DNA of 64,000 nt from assembly GCF_000337575.1 (NCBI RefSeq), contig NZ_AOIM01000037.1, positions 106,270-170,269 of the forward strand, read 5' to 3'. Position numbers and translations under genes: made by a program. The stretch's first letter is position 1. Each line of letters begins with the position of its first letter. A model generated the notes under the pieces. That model saw only the letters and a program-made list of their open reading frames with translations. It did no database searches and was not told where the DNA came from. Positions 9,134 to 19,446 of the stretch are shown piece after piece. The stretch is from Natrialba hulunbeirensis JCM 10989 (lineage in GTDB: Archaea > Halobacteriota > Halobacteria > Halobacteriales > Natrialbaceae).

Positions 9134-11659
9134 CTACGACGACTCCCAGTCGAACCGCTCCGGATCCCGCGCTGCAAGCGCTGTCCGGACCGCTGCAACG
9201 TTCTCCGGCACGTCGTGCACTCGGATGAGATCCGCACCGCGATCCGCCGCGAGCGCGCTCGCCGCAACCGTCGCGTCACGCCGCTCGTCCGGCCCCTGGC
9301 CGACGTGTGCGAACATCGACTTGTGCGAGTGACCGACGAGTACTGGATAGCCAAGCGCGCGGAACTCTCCGAGTCGGTCCAGAATCTCGAACGACTCCGC
9401 CGCCGACTTCCCAAAGCCAATTCCTGGATCGACGACGATTTTCTCTCGGTCGACACCAGCCTTCTCAGCGAGTAACAACCGCTCTGCCAACTGATCGATT
9501 ACGTCCTCGACGACGTCGTCGTAGGTCACCTCGCGGTCCGGGTCGACGATCGAATCGATACTGTGCATCACGATCAGCCCCGCGTCGTGTTCGGCCGCGA
9601 CGAAGCGCATTTCGGGATCCTCGAGCCCGGATACGTCGTTGATGATGTCCGCGCCGGCCTCGAGTGCGGCCTCGGCGACGGCCGCCTTTCGCGTGTCGAT
9701 CGAGATGGCGACATCGAGGTCCACGATACGCTCGATAACGGGGACGACGCGTTCGATTTCGTCCTCGACTGGAACCGGCTCTGCACCGGGACGCGTGGAC
9801 TCCCCGCCGATATCGATCACGTCTACGCCGGCCGAAACCATCGCCTCCGCGCGCTCGACGGCGTCTGCGAGTGCGTCGAACTCGCCGCCGTCGTGGAAGC
9901 TGTCGGGAGTGACATTGAGGATACCCATGACGGCGGTACGGTCGGCCCAGGGTGGTGTCTCGGCACTGGTGGATGTGGGGGTCACGGCGTCCGACTCCGG
10001 AGTCGCATTGGAAGCCGACTCGAGACCAAGCGTCTCACCAATCTCACGAGCGACCGTCTCGAGTCCGTCCTCGTGATCGACGGTCGACACCAGTTGCTCG
10101 AACTGCGCGAGCGTTCCCATCAACACCACGTCGACGCGCTCGCCGTGATCGTCGTCCGCCCCCGACACGACACACTCACCGCCGAGACGTACCAGTTCGG
10201 TCTGTAGTCGCCTCGCCTGCGGCGACTGCAGGTTCGTCTTGACGACGCGGTGGAGCGCCTCGCCGTCGAAGCGGTCGACGTCGGCGTCGGAAACCTGTGC
10301 GGACTCGAGTGCATCCCGCGCGTCCGATCGGTCGCGGATTCGTTTGGTGATTCCGGTCGTCGTCCAGCGCGAGCGGGCCTCGGCGACGGCGAACAGCGAG
10401 CCCGTGATGAGGACGCAGTCGTCGGGGCCGGCGTCGGCGAGTGCCTGCGAGAGGGCGTCCTGAACGCTCTGTGTCGTCTTCACCTGAGCTACGCCGGCGC
10501 CATCGAAGACAGTCGCGAGCACGTCGCGATCCTCAGCACGGTCGAGTCCCGGCTCCGCCGTACGTACGGAGTCGGGTGTCGGTAACGCCGCGGCCATCTC
10601 GCGGTGGTCCTTGTCGTGCATCGCGCTGAAGACGAGGTGGAGGTCGTCGAACTCGTAGGTTCCGAGCGTGGCGGCGAGTTGCTCGCACGCACCGGGATTG
10701 TGCGCGCCGTCCAGGACGACGAGCGGTTCGGTGCCCATCACTTCGAACCGGCCCGGCCAGTGGGCGTTTCGCAGGCCGCGGGCGAGTTCCTCGGTCGACA
10801 CGTCTGCGACCTGCCGTGCAAGCGCGGCGGCGATGCCGGCGTTCTCTGCCTGATGGGTGCCAGGCAGCGGGATCTGCGTCGACACGGACCAATCGTCGGC
10901 GTCAATGGAGACGGCGGCTTCAGTGTGGTTCGCACGTCCGCCGTACTCGACGCGAACGTCTGGATCAGTCGTCTCGTCATCTGCTTCTGCCCCCTTCCCC
11001 CCACCCCTCGTTCCAACTGTAACGACATCGCCTGCAACCTCGCGAACGGACTCGAGTACCGGTCCGGTGACGCCCGTGACGAGCGGGGCGTCCGCGGGTG
11101 CGACGTGTGCCTTGTCGCGGGCGATTTCGGCTTCCGTCTCGCCCAGAATGCCGGTGTGTTCGAGCGTCACGCTCGTCACTGCACTCGCGACGGGATCGAC
11201 GACGCTGGTTGCGTCGTACCGGCCGCCGATGCCGACCTCGAGAACGGCCACGTCGACGTTTTCGCGGCCGAACTGCCAGATCGCCATCGCGGTCATCGCC
11301 TCGAAGAACGTCGGCGAGTTTCCGTCGGCGGCCTGCTCGGTCAGGTAGTCGTGGACCGATTTGACGTACGTACAGACGGCCGAGCGAGGAATCTTCCGGC
11401 CGTCGACCTGAACACGCTCGCGGAGGTCCTCCAGGTGGGGAGAGGTGTAGAGTCCGACCGAGAGTCCCGCCTCGCGAAGCGTCTGTTCGACCATCCGCGC
11501 CGTACTGCCTTTGCCGTTCGAGCCGGCGACCTGCACGAACGCGACGTCCTCGTGTGGATCGTCGAGGGTTGCAAGTAGCTGCGCCGTCGACGCCGTCCCC
11601 GGCTTCGGCCGAAAGCGCCGCAAGCCGAAGAGAACGTCCGCCGCCTCGTGATACTCCAT
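9134..11659 (-). CDS. folCP: Bifunctional folylpolyglutamate synthase / dihydropteroate synthase (FolC-FolP fusion)
   Basis: An 841-residue fusion that covers two steps of folate synthesis. Residues about 1-430 are a Mur-ligase-like FolC (dihydrofolate/folylpolyglutamate synthase) with the ATP loop AGSNGKGS (45-52), SPH and HNPGA motifs. Residues 576-841 are dihydropteroate synthase, with NVTPDSF, DIGGESTRPG, SIDTRK and GHSHKS motifs. In between (about 435-545) is the segment NLQSPQARRLQ...VVLMGTL, which resembles the N-terminal pre-domain of some archaeal and bacterial DHPS enzymes. FolC-FolP fusions are known in haloarchaea. I chose the ATG at 11659 because sequence upstream is antisense to the next gene. 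Confidence 0.93.
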   Translation of the reverse strand: MEYHEAADVLFGLRRFRPKPGTASTAQLLATLDDPHEDVAFVQVAGSNGKGSTARMVEQTLREAGLSVGLYTSPHLEDLRERVQVDGRKIPRSAVCTYVKSVHDYLTEQAADGNSPTFFEAMTAMAIWQFGRENVDVAVLEVGIGGRYDATSVVDPVASAVTSVTLEHTGILGETEAEIARDKAHVAPADAPLVTGVTGPVLESVREVAGDVVTVGTRGGGKGAEADDETTDPDVRVEYGGRANHTEAAVSIDADDWSVSTQIPLPGTHQAENAGIAAALARQVADVSTEELARGLRNAHWPGRFEVMGTEPLVVLDGAHNPGACEQLAATLGTYEFDDLHLVFSAMHDKDHREMAAALPTPDSVRTAEPGLDRAEDRDVLATVFDGAGVAQVKTTQSVQDALSQALADAGPDDCVLITGSLFAVAEARSRWTTTGITKRIRDRSDARDALESAQVSDADVDRFDGEALHRVVKTNLQSPQARRLQTELVRLGGECVVSGADDDHGERVDVVLMGTLAQFEQLVSTVDHEDGLETVAREIGETLGLESASNATPESDAVTPTSTSAETPPWADRTAVMGILNVTPDSFHDGGEFDALADAVERAEAMVSAGVDVIDIGGESTRPGAEPVPVEDEIERVVPVIERIVDLDVAISIDTRKAAVAEAALEAGADIINDVSGLEDPEMRFVAAEHDAGLIVMHSIDSIVDPDREVTYDDVVEDVIDQLAERLLLAEKAGVDREKIVVDPGIGFGKSAAESFEILDRLGEFRALGYPVLVGHSHKSMFAHVGQGPDERRDATVAASALAADRGADLIRVHDVPENVAAVRTALAARDPERFDWESS

Positions 11660-11732
11660 ATCCGAACCACAGAGCCAGTCCGCTTTAGGGTGTCGGAGTC
11701 GGCCGTCAGTGGCCGCTTCTGAGACGCCGTTC

Positions 11733-12569
11733 TCACGTGGACGGCTGTCCGGCGAACCGACCACCGTCCCAACCGCCGACCTTCGTGCGCAGCCAGTACT
11801 CGACCGCCGCGGCGACGAGCAGACAGACCGCGTACGGGCCGAACAGAAGGATGTGCACGGGGCTGTCTGTGGTGACGAACACCTCGACTGCGAGCGCGTA
11901 CGGAACCAGCGCGAACAGGACAAGCGGGACGACAAGCCCGCGCGAAAGCAGCGCCGCCAGCGGAACCGCGGTGACGGCAGCTGCGACGATGAAGACAACG
12001 AACACCGACGCCGACGGTTGAATCCCCGACCGGAGCACGAGTAGCGCCGTCGCGAGGCCGACGAGTCCGGCAGCGGTGGCGATGATCCGACCGAGAGCGC
12101 TCCGCGAGAGCGGAAGCGATGGCAGGTTTCGAAGTCGTCCGTCGCCGACACCGTACCCCTGTCGGAGTCCGAACTCGACGAGCCCAGCCACGACGACCAG
12201 CGAGAGCCAGACGTACCACGTGTGCGCGTAACTCGAGACGTGCGTTGGGCCCTCGACGATCACGTAGCCACCCAGTTCGCCCCACTCGGGCAGCGGCGTC
12301 GTGAGGTCGAGGTACACTGTCCCCGCGAGAACGCCGAGAAAGGCGATCGCAGGAGTCAACAAGCGGGTATAGGACGTGATGAACACCGCGACGAATCCCA
12401 GCGCGAACCCCGCCAGTGCGAGCACCGCGAGTTGCGTGGGAGCGTCGAGTACCGGGTAGCTCCCGCGGACGAAAAGCGCCAGCACGCAGGTGACGTTCAG
12501 GAGGCCACCGATTGCACCAGCGGCGAGCGATGGGACGGACGGTCGCTGTAGTGAGTCGATCGCTTTCAT
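11733..12569 (-). CDS. Multi-pass membrane protein of unknown function
   Basis: A 278-residue hydrophobic protein with about eight membrane helices, arranged as two groups separated by a polar loop at about 100-150 containing PLPEWGELGG and GYGVGDGRLRNLPSL. No transporter or enzyme motif was recognised. It lies upstream of folCP on the same strand with a 73-nt gap, so co-transcription is possible but not certain. Confidence 0.7.
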   Translation of the reverse strand: MKAIDSLQRPSVPSLAAGAIGGLLNVTCVLALFVRGSYPVLDAPTQLAVLALAGFALGFVAVFITSYTRLLTPAIAFLGVLAGTVYLDLTTPLPEWGELGGYVIVEGPTHVSSYAHTWYVWLSLVVVAGLVEFGLRQGYGVGDGRLRNLPSLPLSRSALGRIIATAAGLVGLATALLVLRSGIQPSASVFVVFIVAAAVTAVPLAALLSRGLVVPLVLFALVPYALAVEVFVTTDSPVHILLFGPYAVCLLVAAAVEYWLRTKVGGWDGGRFAGQPST

Positions 12570-12668
12570 ACGTGAGTGACGGCGAGACCTCGGATCACAG
12601 ACAGGTACTCGAATCGCAGTCAGGTGAGCCAGTACGTTCGTGGAACTCGAGTTGGTTCCGACACTCGA

Positions 12669-13487
<819 letters not shown>

Positions 13488-13594
13488 ACTGATCGTTTCG
13501 CGTGCAGGGAGTTAAATTTGTGACATACTTATCAGGATCGTCCAGTCTCGGTTGGCGGCTCAGGCAGAACAGAGAATGACAACGCTCCAAAGTG

Positions 13595-13600
13595 TTTATA
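13595..13600 (+). promoter_or_regulatory. TATA box for the permease leader/permease transcript
   Basis: tttata is centred 26.5 nt upstream of the ATG at 13624, the spacing expected for a leaderless archaeal transcript starting at that ATG and not at the permease ATG 68 nt further on. Confidence 0.55.
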
Positions 13601-13623
13601 CCGGTCATCGTCCAACGGTCAGT

Positions 13624-13695
13624 ATGGCCCTTCCACTCCTCGCTTCCGTCGGTTCTCCGGCGGGTTACATACTGTGTCCTGGTGGTTCCCGATGA
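13624..13695 (+). CDS. Putative 23-codon leader ORF overlapping the permease start
   Basis: The frame atg...tga encodes MALPLLASVGSPAGYILCPG plus three residues. Its ATG sits 26.5 nt from a TATA box, and its stop overlaps the permease start codon (ATGA, 13692-13695). This geometry suggests translation through the leader feeds the permease start. No homology was recognised, and the peptide itself may have no function. It could also be a chance frame in a 5' untranslated region. Confidence 0.35.
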   Translation: MALPLLASVGSPAGYILCPGGSR

Positions 13696-15350
13696 GTTCG
13701 CCCGCAACCGTCATCGCGCGAACGCAAGTCCGACGGACGATCCGGACCGTCGTCGGTGATCGAATGAAACTGCTCATGATGGCGGGGATCGCCCTCCTCG
13801 CGCTCGGTCCCGTCACTGCGGTTGGACTGTTGATCCTGCCCGCCTTCGGTGAGGAGGTCGCGACCGGTGCGGTCGACGCACCGATTGCACTCGAGATCGT
13901 TTCGGGCGTCACCGCACTCGCCTGGCTCTTTCTTATCCTCATGGCGGGGATTCGAACGTTTACCGCCGCTGCGAATCTCGACCAGCCCGCGCTCGTGTTG
14001 CTCTCCGCACCGCTTCGGTCGACGGTGATCGGAAATATCGTTGCCGAGATTCTCCTCTTTGCAATCTGGCTCGTGCCGCCGGTCGTGGTATACTCCGCCG
14101 CGTTCGCAAGCGGGGCGGGAACGGTGTTTCCCGCGCTCGCGATTCCGTTCGTCGCCGTCCTCCTGCTCGTTACCGCCGTCCCGATCGGCTTCGTGGTCGG
14201 TACCTGGGCTCGCCACCTGTTGACGGTCTACGAGCCGATCGCGCGGTACCGGACGCCAGTTATTATCCTCCTTGCACTCGCGTACTTCGGCTCGATCGCC
14301 ACCGGCTGGTTCGATACGGTCGCCACGTTCCTGTTCGACCTCGTCGGCGACGGCCCGCTTGGCTGGTTCGGCCACGTACTCTTCCTCGGCATTCCGACGA
14401 TCGACCCCGATCCCACCGCCGTCGTCGGCGCGCTGGTCGGCTCGGCCATCCTGATCCCGGTCGCCGTCGCCATCGGCGTCGTCTCCGCTCGCGTTCACTG
14501 GTACGCCGATCCGGCGCGCATTCAGGACGACACCGAGCCTGCCGCGACTGGGGAGGGGAGCGACCGATTGTCCGCGTTCCTCGATCAGGGTCTCTCGAAA
14601 CCGGTGCGGACGATGACCGTGACGACGATCCGACGAACGAAACGCTCACCGATCCGCCTCGCGTACGCCGCGTACCCGCTGTTCGGAATGCTCTTTTTCG
14701 CACAGGAGATCATCGAAGCAGGGACGGTGCCCAGCTATATCGCCGTGCTCCTCTGTCTGTACGTCGTCTGGGGAACCGGCGTCCTGTTCGCGCTCAACCC
14801 GCTCGGCGACTTCGGTCGAGCGCTTCCTGCCGTGATGACCTCGTCGGTTGCCGGGAAGACGGCCGTCCGAAGTCGCATTATCGCAAGTGCACTCGTCGGT
14901 GTCCCACTCGCTGTCGTCGTCTCGCTCTCGGTCGGCATCATCAGCCCACTCTCACTCGAGGAGACCGCCATGCTAGCAGCGGGGACGATTCTCGGCGCAC
15001 TCGTTGCACCAGCCCTCGCAGTGGGCATCGGCTCGGCGTTTCCCCGGTTTGGGTCGGTCGCAGTCACCAGCAACAAGGAGGCCGTCATGCCGAGCAAGGT
15101 GGCCTTCCTCGTCTACTCGGCTGGAATCATCCTACCCACGATAGCCGCCGTCGTGCTGTACACGGAAGCCGCACCGCTGGCAGCGCAGATCGCTACTGCA
15201 CTCATCGCAGCACTCCCGGAACTCGAGTTCACGATCACCGGCGATCAACTCACGCTGGCCGCGTGGGCGGTGTTGATCGCCGGTATCGTCGCGCCGCCGG
15301 TTGCCTACCGCTACGCGGTCGAGCAGTTCGACTGGTATCGGATCGACTAG
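13692..15350 (+). CDS. ABC-2 type exporter membrane protein (large permease)
   Basis: A 552-residue protein with about twelve membrane helices in two blocks: about 25-270, then, after a polar stretch (about 285-330), 330-550. It is about twice the usual ABC-2 permease size, as if two permease units were joined. I chose the ATG at 13692 (MSSPATVIAR) because it overlaps the leader stop. An in-frame GTG at 13674 would add six residues. It is divergent from the ATPase gene at 12669-13487, its likely partner. The transported substrate is unknown. Confidence 0.75.
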   Translation: MSSPATVIARTQVRRTIRTVVGDRMKLLMMAGIALLALGPVTAVGLLILPAFGEEVATGAVDAPIALEIVSGVTALAWLFLILMAGIRTFTAAANLDQPALVLLSAPLRSTVIGNIVAEILLFAIWLVPPVVVYSAAFASGAGTVFPALAIPFVAVLLLVTAVPIGFVVGTWARHLLTVYEPIARYRTPVIILLALAYFGSIATGWFDTVATFLFDLVGDGPLGWFGHVLFLGIPTIDPDPTAVVGALVGSAILIPVAVAIGVVSARVHWYADPARIQDDTEPAATGEGSDRLSAFLDQGLSKPVRTMTVTTIRRTKRSPIRLAYAAYPLFGMLFFAQEIIEAGTVPSYIAVLLCLYVVWGTGVLFALNPLGDFGRALPAVMTSSVAGKTAVRSRIIASALVGVPLAVVVSLSVGIISPLSLEETAMLAAGTILGALVAPALAVGIGSAFPRFGSVAVTSNKEAVMPSKVAFLVYSAGIILPTIAAVVLYTEAAPLAAQIATALIAALPELEFTITGDQLTLAAWAVLIAGIVAPPVAYRYAVEQFDWYRID

Positions 15351-15405
15351 GGCTGGGTTTGAGGGATGAAACGCTGCTAGAATCGGCGTACTCCCGCTCG
15401 TCCGC

Positions 15406-15627
15406 TCACGACTCCTCCTCTTTCCGATCTTCGATAAACAGCCGCACGCCCATCACCGGAATAAACAGGAAGAACGCGAGCAACATCATGCCGACAAAGA
15501 TGGCGTTTGCGAACGCCGGCGACAGCGCCGGCGGCATCATCCACGAAGCCAGCACAAACCCACCGACGACGGAGATCACCACGAGGGCGTAGAGGTCGGT
15601 CCGTCGAACCGGGACTTCCTCGGACAT
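15406..15627 (-). CDS. Small two-helix membrane protein
   Basis: A 73-residue protein (MSEEVPVRRT...) with two membrane helices at about 12-30 and 40-62 and a charged C-terminal tail (EDRKEEES). I chose the ATG at 15627; an upstream in-frame start would add a polar, non-conserved-looking stretch. It stands alone, converging with the permease gene. The function is unknown. Confidence 0.6.
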   Translation of the reverse strand: MSEEVPVRRTDLYALVVISVVGGFVLASWMMPPALSPAFANAIFVGMMLLAFFLFIPVMGVRLFIEDRKEEES

Positions 15628-15896
15628 AGTCGACCGTTGCAACTGGATCCATATAGAGTGTCGTATCTCACTCCTGCGGACCTGTGACCGAGTGCTGGGT
15701 TCGTCCACCTACTCGAGTTGGCAGCGACTCGAGTGGGTTCCTGCTGCAAAAAGCCAGTATGGGCCGAACCAATCGAAAGCAGGGTGAACGATGTCGACAA
15801 CGGTGTGAAGAGGAGTCCCCCAGTTCGTCTCGTTGGGGAGCGAACGAGAACGCGTCCGACTGCAAACCAAACCGACTGCTGGGAGCGGGCCGAGAC

Positions 15897-18800
15897 TCAG
15901 CCCCAGTTCTCCTCGTGGACCGGACGGCTCGTCACCGACGCAACCTCGAGTTCACCACCGAACGCGTCAAGTGCTTCAACGTACGCCTCGGCGCTGGCTT
16001 CCGTCGAGAGGTACGGAATCTCCTCTTCGACGGCCATCTCCAGCGAGTCACGGTCACGGCTGACGACGAAGTCGACCTCGCCCTCGCGGATCGCCTGCGG
16101 CACGTCGTCGAACTCGGCGATGTCGAAGTGGTTCTCGAAGCCATCCACGTCGAAGTCGACAACTGCGGTTCCCTCGCTGACGGCGTTGTACGCTGCCTGC
16201 TGGGCCTTCCAGTAGGCCGTACCGAAGTCGCTCGCGGTGCCCATGACCTCGCCCGTGGACTTCATCTCCGGACCGAGACGCGGATCCGAGCCCGGCAGGC
16301 GGTCGAACGGCAGGACGACCTCCTTGATCGAGGTGTGGTCTGGCACCTGTTCACTCGCCTCGAGACTCGCGAGGGTCTCGCCGGCCATCACCTTCGCGGC
16401 GAGTTTGGCGATCGGGACGCCGGTCGCCTTCGAGACGAACGGAACGGTGCGCGAGGAGCGCGGGTTCGCTTCCAGCACGTACACCTCACCGTCCTGAACG
16501 GCGAGCTGGACGTTCATCAGGCCCTTCGTCTTCAGCGCCTCGGCGATGTCCTCCGTGACCTCGCGGACGCGAGCCAGCGTGTCGTCGTCCAGCGAGCGCG
16601 GCGGGATCATACACGCCGAGTCGCCAGAGTGGACGCCAGCGCTCTCGACGTGTTCCATAATGCCGCCGATGAGAACGTTGCGGCCGTCCGAGACGGCGTC
16701 CACGTCGAGTTCGACCGCGTTCTCGAGAAAGTCGTCCACCAGAATCGGCTTCTCCGGACTGACGCGAACTGCTTCCTCGATGTAGGTCTCGAGTTCCTCG
16801 TCGGTGTAGACGACATCCATCGCGCGGCCGCCGAGCACGTAGGACGGGCGGACCAGTACGGGGTAGCCGATATCGTGGGCCAACTCGAGTGCCTCCTCCT
16901 TCGAGAAGGCGGTGCCGCCCTCGGGTTGGGCGATCTCGAGTTCGTCCATGAGTGCGTTGAAGCGGTCACGGTCCTCGGCGAGGTCCATCGCCTCGACGCT
17001 CGTCCCCATAATCTCGCAGTCGAGGCCGCGACGCTCGAGTTCGTCCGCGAGCGGTTCGCCGATGTTGACGGAGGTCTGGCCGCCGAACTGGACCATGACG
17101 CCATCTGCGCCGGTTGCTTCGGCCACGTCTGCGACCTCCTCGGCGGTGATCGGTTCGAAGAAGAGGCCGTCGGAGGTGTCGTAGTCCGTCGAGACGGTTT
17201 CGGGGTTGTTGTTCACCACGTGGGCGTCGATGCCGAGTTCGCGGAGCGCACGAACCGCGTGGACCGAACAGTAGTCGAACTCGACCCCCTGACCGATGCG
17301 GATCGGACCGCCGCCGACGACGATCACGCTCTCGATTTCGGGGTCGACCTCGAGTTCGCCGGCAGCCGCCTGGCCCTCGAGTGGGCCGGATTCGAACTCG
17401 TTCTGACGCGCGGAGTAGTAGTACGGCGTCTCTGCCTCGAACTCGCCGGCGCAGGTGTCGACCTGCTTGTACGTGCGGCCGGGGACTTCCTGTTCGACGG
17501 AGCCGACATCGGTGCCGGCGGTGGTCGCGATCGAGGCGTTCGTGTGGCCGGCGATCGCTGCCTCGGTGAAGTCACCCTCCTGTGCGGCGCGGACCGACTC
17601 CGCGATGCGGCTGTAGCGCTCGGTGTACCACTCGAAGATGCCCGTCAGGGAAACGACCTCCTCGACGCTGTAGCCGCGTTCGAAGGCTTCGAACATCGCG
17701 TACGGACGGTCGGGGGATGGGCGCTCGAGATAGTGGGACTCGAGTTCCTCGTCGCTCACGTCGGCCCAGTCGACGTCGGGTTCGTATTCACTCGATCGCA
17801 GGGCCTTGAGCAGCGATTCCTCGAAGCTACGGCCGATGGCCATCGCCTCGCCGGTCGACTTCATCGCGGTCGTGAGTTCGAAGTCGACGTCGTCGAACTT
17901 GTCCTTGGGCCAGCGCGGGACCTTCGTAACGACGTAGTCGATCGCGGGCTCGAAAGCGGCGGTCGTCTCGCCGGTGATCTCGTTGTCGATCTCGTGGAGG
18001 CGCTTGCCCAGAGCGACCTTCGCGGTCACGCGGGCGATCGGGTAGCCAGTCGCTTTCGAGGCGAGCGCCGAGGAGCGGGAGACGCGCGGGTTGACCTCGA
18101 CCACGCGGTACTCACCGCCGGGGGTGCCGTCGTCGTGCCAGGCGAACTGGATGTTACAGCCGCCCTGAATGCCGAGTTCGCGGATGACGTCGAGCGCCGC
18201 CGTACGCATCTCCTGGTGACCCTCGTCGGGAACGATCTGGGAGGGCGTGACGACCGTCGACTCCCCGGTGTGGATCCCCATCGGGTCGATGTTCTCCATG
18301 TTGCAGATGATGATACAGGAGTCGTCGGCGTCGCGCATGACCTCGTACTCGTACTCGACCCAGCCCGCGATGGACTCCGTAATGAGGACCTCGCTGTTGC
18401 GCGAGAGGCGAAGCCCCTTGCGGACGCGTTCTAAGAGTTCGTCCATCTCCTCGACGACGCCCGACCCGGAGCCACCGAGGGTGTACGTCGTGCGCGCGAT
18501 GACCGGTAGCCCGCCGACCTCCTCGACGGCGGCCTCGACGCGCTCGCGCAGGTCTTCCTCACTCAGACCCGTCGCGGATTCGCCCTCCTCGAGTGTGATC
18601 GTCGTCGAGCCGGGAACCGGCTGTCCGATCTTCTCCATGCGCTGGCGGAAGAGGTCGCGGTCTTCGGTCGCGTAGATCGTCTCGAGTGGCGTGCCCATAA
18701 TCTCGACGTCGAACTCCTCGAGGATGCCCTCCTCGGCGAGTTCGGCGGTGACGTTGAGGCCGGTCTGACCGCCGAGACCGGCGATGACGCCGTCGGGGTT

Positions 18801-19058
18801 CTCCTTCCGAATGATTTCCGCGATAGCGTCGGTGGTGATCGGCTCGATGTAGACTTCGTCAGCCATCTCCGGGTCCGTCATGATGGTCGCCGGATTCGAA
18901 TTGACGAGGACGACGCGAGCGCCTTCCTCCTGCAGCGCTCGGCAGGCCTGTGCCCCCGAATAGTCGAATTCAGCGGCCTGCCCGATCTGGATCGGGCCGC
19001 TCCCGATCAGCAGGATCGTACGCCCGTCCCCTGAGCTCTCGTCGTGGTCCGTACTCAT
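15897..19058 (-). CDS. carB: Carbamoyl-phosphate synthase large subunit
   Basis: A 1053-residue enzyme making carbamoyl phosphate for arginine and pyrimidine synthesis from bicarbonate, ATP and glutamine-derived ammonia. The two homologous ATP-grasp halves are visible: each opens with a near-identical GSGPIQIGQ / GGGPIRIGQ motif, at about residue 16 and about residue 590. The allosteric MGS-like domain closes the protein. The length matches the family. The ATG at 19058 (MSTDHDESS) is chosen; a longer frame upstream is basic and unlike the rest. The small subunit carA is not next to it. The 387-bp gap to doxX holds its promoter. Confidence 0.96.
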   Translation of the reverse strand: MSTDHDESSGDGRTILLIGSGPIQIGQAAEFDYSGAQACRALQEEGARVVLVNSNPATIMTDPEMADEVYIEPITTDAIAEIIRKENPDGVIAGLGGQTGLNVTAELAEEGILEEFDVEIMGTPLETIYATEDRDLFRQRMEKIGQPVPGSTTITLEEGESATGLSEEDLRERVEAAVEEVGGLPVIARTTYTLGGSGSGVVEEMDELLERVRKGLRLSRNSEVLITESIAGWVEYEYEVMRDADDSCIIICNMENIDPMGIHTGESTVVTPSQIVPDEGHQEMRTAALDVIRELGIQGGCNIQFAWHDDGTPGGEYRVVEVNPRVSRSSALASKATGYPIARVTAKVALGKRLHEIDNEITGETTAAFEPAIDYVVTKVPRWPKDKFDDVDFELTTAMKSTGEAMAIGRSFEESLLKALRSSEYEPDVDWADVSDEELESHYLERPSPDRPYAMFEAFERGYSVEEVVSLTGIFEWYTERYSRIAESVRAAQEGDFTEAAIAGHTNASIATTAGTDVGSVEQEVPGRTYKQVDTCAGEFEAETPYYYSARQNEFESGPLEGQAAAGELEVDPEIESVIVVGGGPIRIGQGVEFDYCSVHAVRALRELGIDAHVVNNNPETVSTDYDTSDGLFFEPITAEEVADVAEATGADGVMVQFGGQTSVNIGEPLADELERRGLDCEIMGTSVEAMDLAEDRDRFNALMDELEIAQPEGGTAFSKEEALELAHDIGYPVLVRPSYVLGGRAMDVVYTDEELETYIEEAVRVSPEKPILVDDFLENAVELDVDAVSDGRNVLIGGIMEHVESAGVHSGDSACMIPPRSLDDDTLARVREVTEDIAEALKTKGLMNVQLAVQDGEVYVLEANPRSSRTVPFVSKATGVPIAKLAAKVMAGETLASLEASEQVPDHTSIKEVVLPFDRLPGSDPRLGPEMKSTGEVMGTASDFGTAYWKAQQAAYNAVSEGTAVVDFDVDGFENHFDIAEFDDVPQAIREGEVDFVVSRDRDSLEMAVEEEIPYLSTEASAEAYVEALDAFGGELEVASVTSRPVHEENWG

Positions 19059-19445
19059 TGGTCTCGTCCGTTCGAAGTTCGCACATCGTAATAAGCCCCA
19101 CGATACAATACGATTCTCGAAATGGTTTTTCGAAATTCGAACCGTCCGCGAAACCGAAGCGACACAGCGTGTCGAGCGGCCGTTCTGTATTGGTTCCCGG
19201 ACGCTCCCTGTCGGTGACCGGACCGTCCATGTCAACCCGGGTATGAGTCGCCGCTAAATTCGAACTGCGTACTGTTCCGAACCCAACGTAGTAACACGCC
19301 CGTCAGGCGGTGGCATCGATGTCCGGGAAGTGATATATGTACTCGAGTGCCTACCAGATACTGCGATGAACTCAGCTACTGTCTGTGACTCTGTATACGT
19401 ACGACACTGCAATCAGAATGGTCAAGAAATAGAGGTGAGCGCCTA
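19059..19445. other. Divergent carB / doxX intergenic region (387 bp)
   Basis: It contains the carB promoter on the minus strand (AT-rich stretch at about 19088-19094), an inverted repeat tcgaaa-N5-tttcga at 19117-19133 next to a second ttcgaa at 19136-19141, and the doxX promoter with its short leader frame (19333-19446). No other gene was seen. Confidence 0.5.
19333..19338 (+). promoter_or_regulatory. TATA box upstream of the doxX leader
   Basis: atatat is centred about 30 nt upstream of the ATG at 19366, fitting a transcript that begins at or just before that ATG and not at the doxX start 80 nt further on. Confidence 0.5.
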
Positions 19446-19446
19446 A
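19366..19446 (+). CDS. Putative 26-codon leader ORF overlapping the doxX start
   Basis: The frame encodes MNSATVCDSVYVRHCNQNGQ plus six residues. Its taa stop (19444-19446) shares its last base with the doxX ATG (taATG). A TATA box lies about 30 nt upstream of its ATG. Third codon positions are not GC-rich as in neighbouring genes, so it may be an untranslated leader with a chance frame. The overlapped start argues for coupling if it is translated. Confidence 0.35.
   Translation: MNSATVCDSVYVRHCNQNGQEIEVSA

Noticed and set aside
15684..18434. A very long open frame (over 900 codons) antisense to carB
   Set aside because: It arises from the codon bias of a GC-rich gene read backwards. carB is unmistakable on the other strand, and the antisense protein has no recognisable motif.
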